Assembly: GCA_933228675.1 (NCBI GenBank)
Contig: OW121742.1
Location: forward strand, 36,526,779-36,590,778
Source of the DNA: Stomorhina lunata
Taxonomy: Eukaryota; Arthropoda; Insecta; Diptera; Rhiniidae
DNA: 64,000 nt
Reading direction: 5' to 3'
In this document: positions 58,725 through 64,000 of the stretch, piece after piece
Position numbering within the stretch: the stretch's first letter is position 1
Layout: every line of letters starts with the position of its first letter
The notes under the pieces: model-generated
What the model was told of the DNA's origin: nothing
Databases searched by the model: none
The model's input: the letters and a program-made list of their open reading frames with translations, nothing else
Translations under genes and position numbers: made by a program

Positions 58725-60960
58725 TGAGTCCATGTCTTAGTCCAGGTCTTAGTCTATGTCTTAGTCTATGTCTTAGTCTATGTCTTAGTCTATGTGTTAG
58801 TCTATGTCTTAGTCTATGTCTTAGTCTATGTCTTAGTCTATGTGTTAGTCTATGTCTTAGTCTATGTCTTAGTCTATGTGTTAGTCTATGTGTTAGTCTA
58901 TGTGTTAGTCTATGTGTTAGTCTATGTGTTAGTCTATGTCTTAGTCTATGTCTTAGTCTATGTCTTAGTCTATGTGTCAGTCTATGTTTTAGTCTATGTC
59001 TTAGTCTATGTCTTAGTCTATGTCTTAGTCTATGTCTTAGTCTATGTCTTAGTCTATGTCTTAGTCTATGTCTTAGTCTATGTCTTAGTCTATGTCTTAG
59101 TCTATGTCTTAGTCTATGTCTTAGACTATGTCTTTGTCTATGTCTTAGTCTATGTCTTAGTCTATGTCTTAGACTATGTCTTAGTCTATGTCTTAGTCTA
59201 TGTCTTAGTCTATGTCTTAGTCTATGTCTTAGTCTATGTCTTAGTCTATGTCTTAGTCTATGTCTTAGTCTATGTCTTAGTCTATGTCTTAGACTATGTC
59301 TTAGTCTATGTCTTAGTCTATGTCTTAGTCTATGTCTTAGACTATGTCTTAGTCTATGTCTTAGTCTATGTCTTAGTCTATGTCTTAGTCTATGTCTTAG
59401 TCTATGTCTTAGTCTATGTATTATTCTATGTCTTAGTCTATGTCTTAGTCTATGTCTTAGTCTATGTCTTAGTCTATGTCTTAGTCTATGTCTTAGTCTA
59501 TGTCTTAGTCTATGTCTTAGTCTATGTCTTAGTCTATGTCTTAGTCTATGTCTTAGTCTATGTGTTAGTCTATGTCTTAGTCTATGTCTTAGTCTATGTC
59601 TTAGTCTATGTCTTAGTCTATGTATTATTCTATGTCTTAGTCTATATCTTAGTCTATTTCTTAGTCTATGTCTTAGTCTATGTCTTAGTCTATGTGTTAG
59701 TCTATGTCTTAGTCTATGTCTTAGTCTATGTCTTAGTCTATGTCTTAGTCTATGTCTTAGTCTATGTCTTAGTCTATGTCTTAGTCTATGTCTTAGTCTA
59801 TGTCTTAGTCTATGTCTTAGTCTATGTCTTAGTCTATGTCTTAGTCTATGTCTTAGTCTATGTCTTAGTCTATGTCTTAGACTATGTCTTAGTCTATGTC
59901 TTAGTCTATGTCTTAGTCTATGTCTTAGTCTATGTCTTAGTCTATGTCTTAGTCTATGTCTTAGTCTATGTCTTAGTCTATGTCTTAGTCTATGTCTTAG
60001 TCTATGTCTTAGTCTATGTCTTAGTCTATGTCTTAGTCTATGTCTTAGTCTATGTCTTAGTCTATGTCTTAGTCTATGTCTTAGTCTATGTCTTAGTCTA
60101 TGTCTTAGTCTATGTCTTAGTCTATGTCTTAGTCTATGTCTTATGTCTTAGTCTATGTCTTAGTCTATGGCTTAGTCTATGTCTTAGTCTATTGGTTAGT
60201 CTATATCTTAGTCTATGTCTTAGTCTATATCTTAGTGTTTGTCTTAGTCTATGTCTTAGTCTATGTCTTAGTCTATGTCTTAGTCTATGTCTTAGTCTAT
60301 GTCTTAGTCTTTGTCTTAGTCTTTTTCTTAGTCTATGTCTTAGTCTATGTCTATGTGTTAGTCTATATCTTAGTCTATATCTTAGTCTATGTCTTAGTCT
60401 ATGTCTTAGTCTATGTCTTAGTCTATGTCTTAGTCTATGTCTTAGTCTATGTCTTAGTCTATGTCTTAGTCTATGTCTTAGTCTATGTCTTAGTCTATGT
60501 CTTAGTCTATGTCTTAGTCTATGTCTTAGTCTATGTCTTATGTCTTAGTCTATGTCTTAGTCTATGGCTTAGTCTATGTCTTAGTCTATGGCTTAGTCTA
60601 TGTCTTAGTCTATTGGTAAGTCTATATCTTAGTCTATGTCTTAGTCTATGTCTTAGTCTATATCTTAGTGTTTGTCTTAGTCTATGTCTTAGTCTATGTC
60701 TTAGTCTATGTCTTAGTCTTTGTCTTAGTCTTTTTCTTAGTCTATGTCTTAGTCTATGTCTATGTGTTAGTCTATATCTTAGTCTATGTCTTAGTCTATG
60801 TCTTAGTCTATGTCTTAGTCTATGTCTTAGTCTATGTCTTAGTCTATGTCTTAGTCTATGTCTTAGTCTATGTCTTAGTCTATGTCTTAGTCAATGTCTT
60901 AGTCTATGTCTTAGTCTATATATTAGTCTATGGCTTAGTCTATGTCTAAACCTATGTGTT
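58725..60960. repeat. 12-bp minisatellite array 2 (TTAGTCTATGTC)
   Basis: About 185 copies in the same orientation as array 1. Local variants mark subblocks: TTAGTCTATGTG clusters near 58790-58930, and TTAGACTATGTC recurs at irregular intervals. A block with TATGGCTTAG, CTATTGGT and TATGTCTATGTG near 60141-60535 is repeated at 60538-60950 with an offset of about 397 bp. The 584-codon frame at 58794-60548 changes from Leu-Val-Tyr-Val to Leu-Ser-Leu-Cys where the array slips by a non-multiple of 3, as expected for non-coding DNA. Confidence 0.96.
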
Positions 60961-61194
60961 GATTTTCCCATTCTTTTCTGTTCCCTATTTAAATTTCTAG
61001 TAGCTTAGAACCTAAGTTTACTTTCTATCAATTTTGTTTGTTTTCAAGTTTTATATTTAAGTAGTTAAGTAACAACACACTCATAAAAAGTCCCAGGATA
61101 AACATTTTAAAAAAACAGTATCCTTGTTAACCTCGTATCCTTTAAAAAAAAACAAATAAGAAATTGTTATAGTCGGTCAAGCCCGACCATACGA
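60961..61194. other. Short AT-rich spacer
   Basis: Transition from the minisatellite to the interspersed repeat. The end (about 61165-61190) has an inverted pair, GTCGG-TCAAG-CCCGAC, that may belong to the repeat at 61195. Confidence 0.5.
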
Positions 61195-61900
61195 TACCCT
61201 TCACCACTTAGGTCGAAAGTGTTCTTTTTCGTGTATAAAGACAAATATTTGCTAAATTTTGCCATATATTTAAGCTGTTTCTGTCATTAGGACTTATATG
61301 AGAGCTATGGTCAAATATGGAGCGATTATCTTGAAATTTTGGAAACTGATTACAAAAATTATGTATTCAAAAAATAAAGTTAAAATTCTTTTTATGTTCA
61401 GATTTACGAGCGTTTTAGTGATATTTGTCACATTTAGTGCATTTCGATAGAAGATTTTGTGTGGGAGCTACAGTGAAATGTGGTCCGATTTCAACGAAAT
61501 TTGGTACAGTGATTTTTGTTGACATAAGCAGTTTTTATTTTTAATTTCGTAAAAAAATATTGATATTTGTGGTAAAAATATCAATTCCGGAAAGTGGGAC
61601 CTATGGGAGGTACCATAAATAATAGACCGATTTTGACGAATTTCAATGGCCACTATCAGAAAAATGATCTGTGCCAAATTTCTTTAAGTTATTGCTACCT
61701 GTACTTTGAATAAATGGTTTTGATAGGGGTCCTGCCAGCCAGCTAGACTAATGGACAGACAGACAGACGCTAAATTAACTCAGAAAGTGATTTTAAGTCT
61801 ATTGGTATACTAAAAAGTGAATCTCAGACAAATATTTCTATGCGTTACATAGAGCAGCATAAACTTAAAATGCTCTTTCCGCCCATGGTGGTGAAGGGTA
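61195..61900. mobile_element. Small interspersed repeat with terminal inverted repeats and three internal subrepeats
   Basis: A 13-bp perfect inverted repeat, TACCCTTCACCAC (61195-61207) and GTGGTGAAGGGTA (61888-61900), bounds about 706 bp. Inside are three diverged copies of a GAGCTA-NNN-TNAAATATGG-NCCGATTT-type segment, starting near 61302, 61465 and 61608. Near 61750-61770 there is the string GACAGACAGACAGACGC. This layout resembles small non-autonomous repeats common in fly genomes, as far as I recall. No protein is encoded; the 69-codon frame inside is likely chance. The element class is not established. Confidence 0.65.
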
Positions 61901-63129
61901 AACAAATAATGCTGGGTTAGTGCTTATGAACCAGAACAGAAAAACAATGAAATTAAAAACAGCAGACGTCATTCGTTTCAACATGTTGTTTCTTTTCCAA
62001 CTCCCACTCTGGTATTTTGAAGTCTCCAAAGGAACAATGGCAGCAGTCAGCAACACATGTTGCCTGTCTAGTTGATGTTGAAACATCAAAAACCTTCTAA
62101 CCTTTAAAAAGAGGTATGAATTTATCAAAATATATATATATATATATTTTTACAAATTGTGTTTTCTCTTTCCTCGCAAAATAAACACAAAAAAATTAAT
62201 TTAAATAAATAAATATTATGAAAAGAACCCTTAAGTATAAAGGAACCTAATTTCAAACACAGACTGATGAGTGTCTAAATTTTTCATGTATTCAAATTTT
62301 CATCCAAAAAATGTTAGATACTCATTGTGTTAAAGTCTAAATTTTAATTTTTTAGTACTTAAGAAGAAAGGTTCTACTTATGTTTGTTTATTTATGTTTT
62401 TAATTGTTGTAAAGGAGATTATTTATGTATGTAAGTGAATAGGTTATAGATGTTTTTGGGGAGCAGTATTAATTTATATTTTTATTTTAACAATTATATT
62501 AAGTACAAAAGACAACATTTTCAAGGTAACAACAATTAAGCACTTAAGCAGAGATGTCAGCAAAAGGGAGGTAATTTTATATACATATAATTTTGAAACA
62601 AAAACCTAATACATTTTTTACATTTTATAAAGATACAATATTAAGGGGGTTTCCAAGGGATTTTTTAGATTTTAAGGTGACGATATAAAAATGTTCTGTT
62701 AAATTTATAAATTTCTTGAAACAATTATAAAATTTATACTTTCCTTGAAAATTGCAGTTAATTAATGTATTTCTATATTGTACAAATCACTGTTACACCG
62801 CGACGTATGAGTATTAATTAATTGTGTTTTCCATTGAGTATACGCCTACGTTTAAACAAAAAATAATTTTGCCTAGTCAGCAGTAATTAACTTTGTAATT
62901 AAAAAAAAAACATAAAACAAATGAAATAAATTGCTTTTGTAAACAAATTTTACGAAGTTAAGTTATTAAAAAAAACACTTGTTTTTTGGTGACCTTTAAG
63001 CTGACAAAAACATATTTGTTTTTCTAACATTTTTAAAAAAACTTCCAAAACAAACGGGAAATGGGGAACTGCAAAAGATAGGTTAACGAAAAGTTAACTT
63101 ATTAAATCGAACATGAAAACTAACACATA
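61901..63129. other. AT-rich spacer, no gene seen
   Basis: Non-tandem sequence. It has a (TA)n run near 62131-62147. An 87-codon minus-strand frame (62128-61865) overlaps the end of the preceding repeat and shows no motif I recognise. Confidence 0.55.
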
Positions 63130-64000
63130 TAAGGACATAGACTAAGACATAGACTAAGACATAGATTAAGACATAGACTAAGACATAGACTAAGACATAG
63201 ACTAAGACATAGACTAAGACATAGACTAAGACATAGACTAAGACAAAGACTAAGACATAGACTAAGACATAGACTAAGACATAGACTAAGACAAAGACTA
63301 AGACATAGACTAAGATATAGACTAAGACATAGATTAAGACATAGACTAAGACATAGACTAAGACATAGACTAAGATATAGACTAAGATATAGACTAAAAC
63401 ATAGACTAAGGCATAGACTAAGACACAGACTAAGACATAGACTAAGATATAGACTAAGACATAGATTGAGACATAGACTAAGACATAGACTAAGACATAG
63501 ACTAAGACATAGACTAAGATATAGACCAAGACATAGACTAAGACATAGACTAAGACATAGACTAAGATATAGACTAAGACATAGACTAAGACATAGACTA
63601 AGACATAGACTAAGACATAGACTAAGACATAGACTAAGACATAGACTAAGATATAGACTAAGATATAGACTAAAACATAGACTAAGGCATAGACTAAGAC
63701 ACAGACTAAGACATAGACTAAGACATAGACTAAGACATAGACTAAGACATAGACTAAGACATAGACTAAGACATAGACTAAGATATAGACTAAGACATAG
63801 ACTAAGACATAGACTAAGACATAGACTAAGACATAGATTAAGACATAGACTAAGACATAGACTAAGACATAGACTAAGACATAGACTAAGACATAGACTA
63901 TGACATAGACTAAGACATAGACTAAGACATAGACTACGACATAGACTAAGACATAGACTAAGACATAGACTAAGATATAGACTAAGACATAGACTAAGAA
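63130..64000. repeat. 12-bp minisatellite array 3, inverted (GACATAGACTAA), cut by window edge
   Basis: The same 12-bp unit as in arrays 1 and 2 but on the opposite strand. A block with GATATAGACTAAAACATAGA and TAAGGCATAG near 63385 recurs near 63661 at an offset of exactly 276 bp (23 x 12). Open frames here are His-Arg-Leu-Arg repeats on the plus strand and Leu-Val-Tyr-Val on the minus strand, and are not genes. Confidence 0.96.

Noticed and set aside
55645..60948. Long open frames of 436, 584 and 290 codons as genes
   Set aside because: They are pure products of a stop-free 12-bp tandem repeat, begin at random ATGs within the array and switch repeat type when the array slips out of frame.
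55756..60960. Telomeric repeat related to TTAGG
   Set aside because: The 12-bp unit only shares TTAG; flies lack TTAGG telomeres and the arrays are interrupted and bidirectional.
61865..62128. 87-codon minus-strand frame as an exon
   Set aside because: It overlaps the end of a repeat, has no recognisable domain, and no splice sites could be argued convincingly.
63083..63903. His-Arg-Leu-Arg and Leu-Val-Tyr-Val frames on the two strands
   Set aside because: Same 12-bp repeat read on both strands; no promoter, splice or composition evidence of coding.

Overview
This is a very AT-rich stretch of animal nuclear DNA built almost entirely of tandem repeats. An insect is likely, probably a fly. 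Three things point there: a complete BEL/Pao LTR retrotransposon, a tRNA-headed SINE with a (TA)n tail, and a fly-type interspersed repeat near 61.2-61.9 kb. A calyptrate (muscoid or blow fly) genome is my best guess, but that rests on remembered repeat style, not on a database match. I found no host protein-coding gene, functional tRNA, rRNA or CRISPR. The setting looks like satellite-rich heterochromatin.

Layout. Arrays of a 31-bp satellite (called sat-A here) lie at 1-1345, 2401-6190, 14690-17553, 26263-26345, 27640-29515, 38240-39880, 40985-43950, 45265-50440 and 51455-54260. A second 31-bp satellite (sat-B), very homogeneous, fills 8490-13705. A 29-bp variant (sat-C) fills 35570-36995. 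A ~280-bp tandem repeat fills 30440-35565 and carries a SINE at 32094-32415. From 55.76 kb to the window end there are three arrays of a 12-bp minisatellite (unit TTAGTCTATGTC), the last in the opposite orientation. Between arrays lie AT-rich spacers of about 1-2 kb. One of them (6733-7028) holds a broken non-LTR reverse-transcriptase fragment.

The only intact coding element is the BEL/Pao retrotransposon on the minus strand at 17554-26262. It has two identical 301-bp LTRs, a 5-bp target duplication (CCTAT) inside sat-A, a primer binding site, a polypurine tract, and one 1763-codon Gag-Pol ORF with every catalytic motif I could check. Downstream of pol, in the place where retroviruses carry env, is a second intact ORF of 272 codons. 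It is not env. It is a diverged copy of the element's own Gag zinc-knuckle plus protease region: the spacing of the three knuckles is exactly conserved and the protease catalytic Asp is replaced by Asn. A strong splice acceptor sits just before its ATG and a consensus donor (GTAAGT) lies in the leader, which suggests a spliced subgenomic mRNA.

The other main point is the architecture of sat-A. Its unit is two 13-base arms that are perfect reverse complements, separated by one centre base and a 4-base loop (13+1+13+4 = 31). Centre and loop orientation vary independently between arrays, and arm changes are paired in some arrays. Higher-order repeats in both sat-A and sat-B are exact multiples of 31 bp (682, 868 and 1860). 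Sat-A, sat-B and sat-C share a common skeleton and may be one satellite superfamily.
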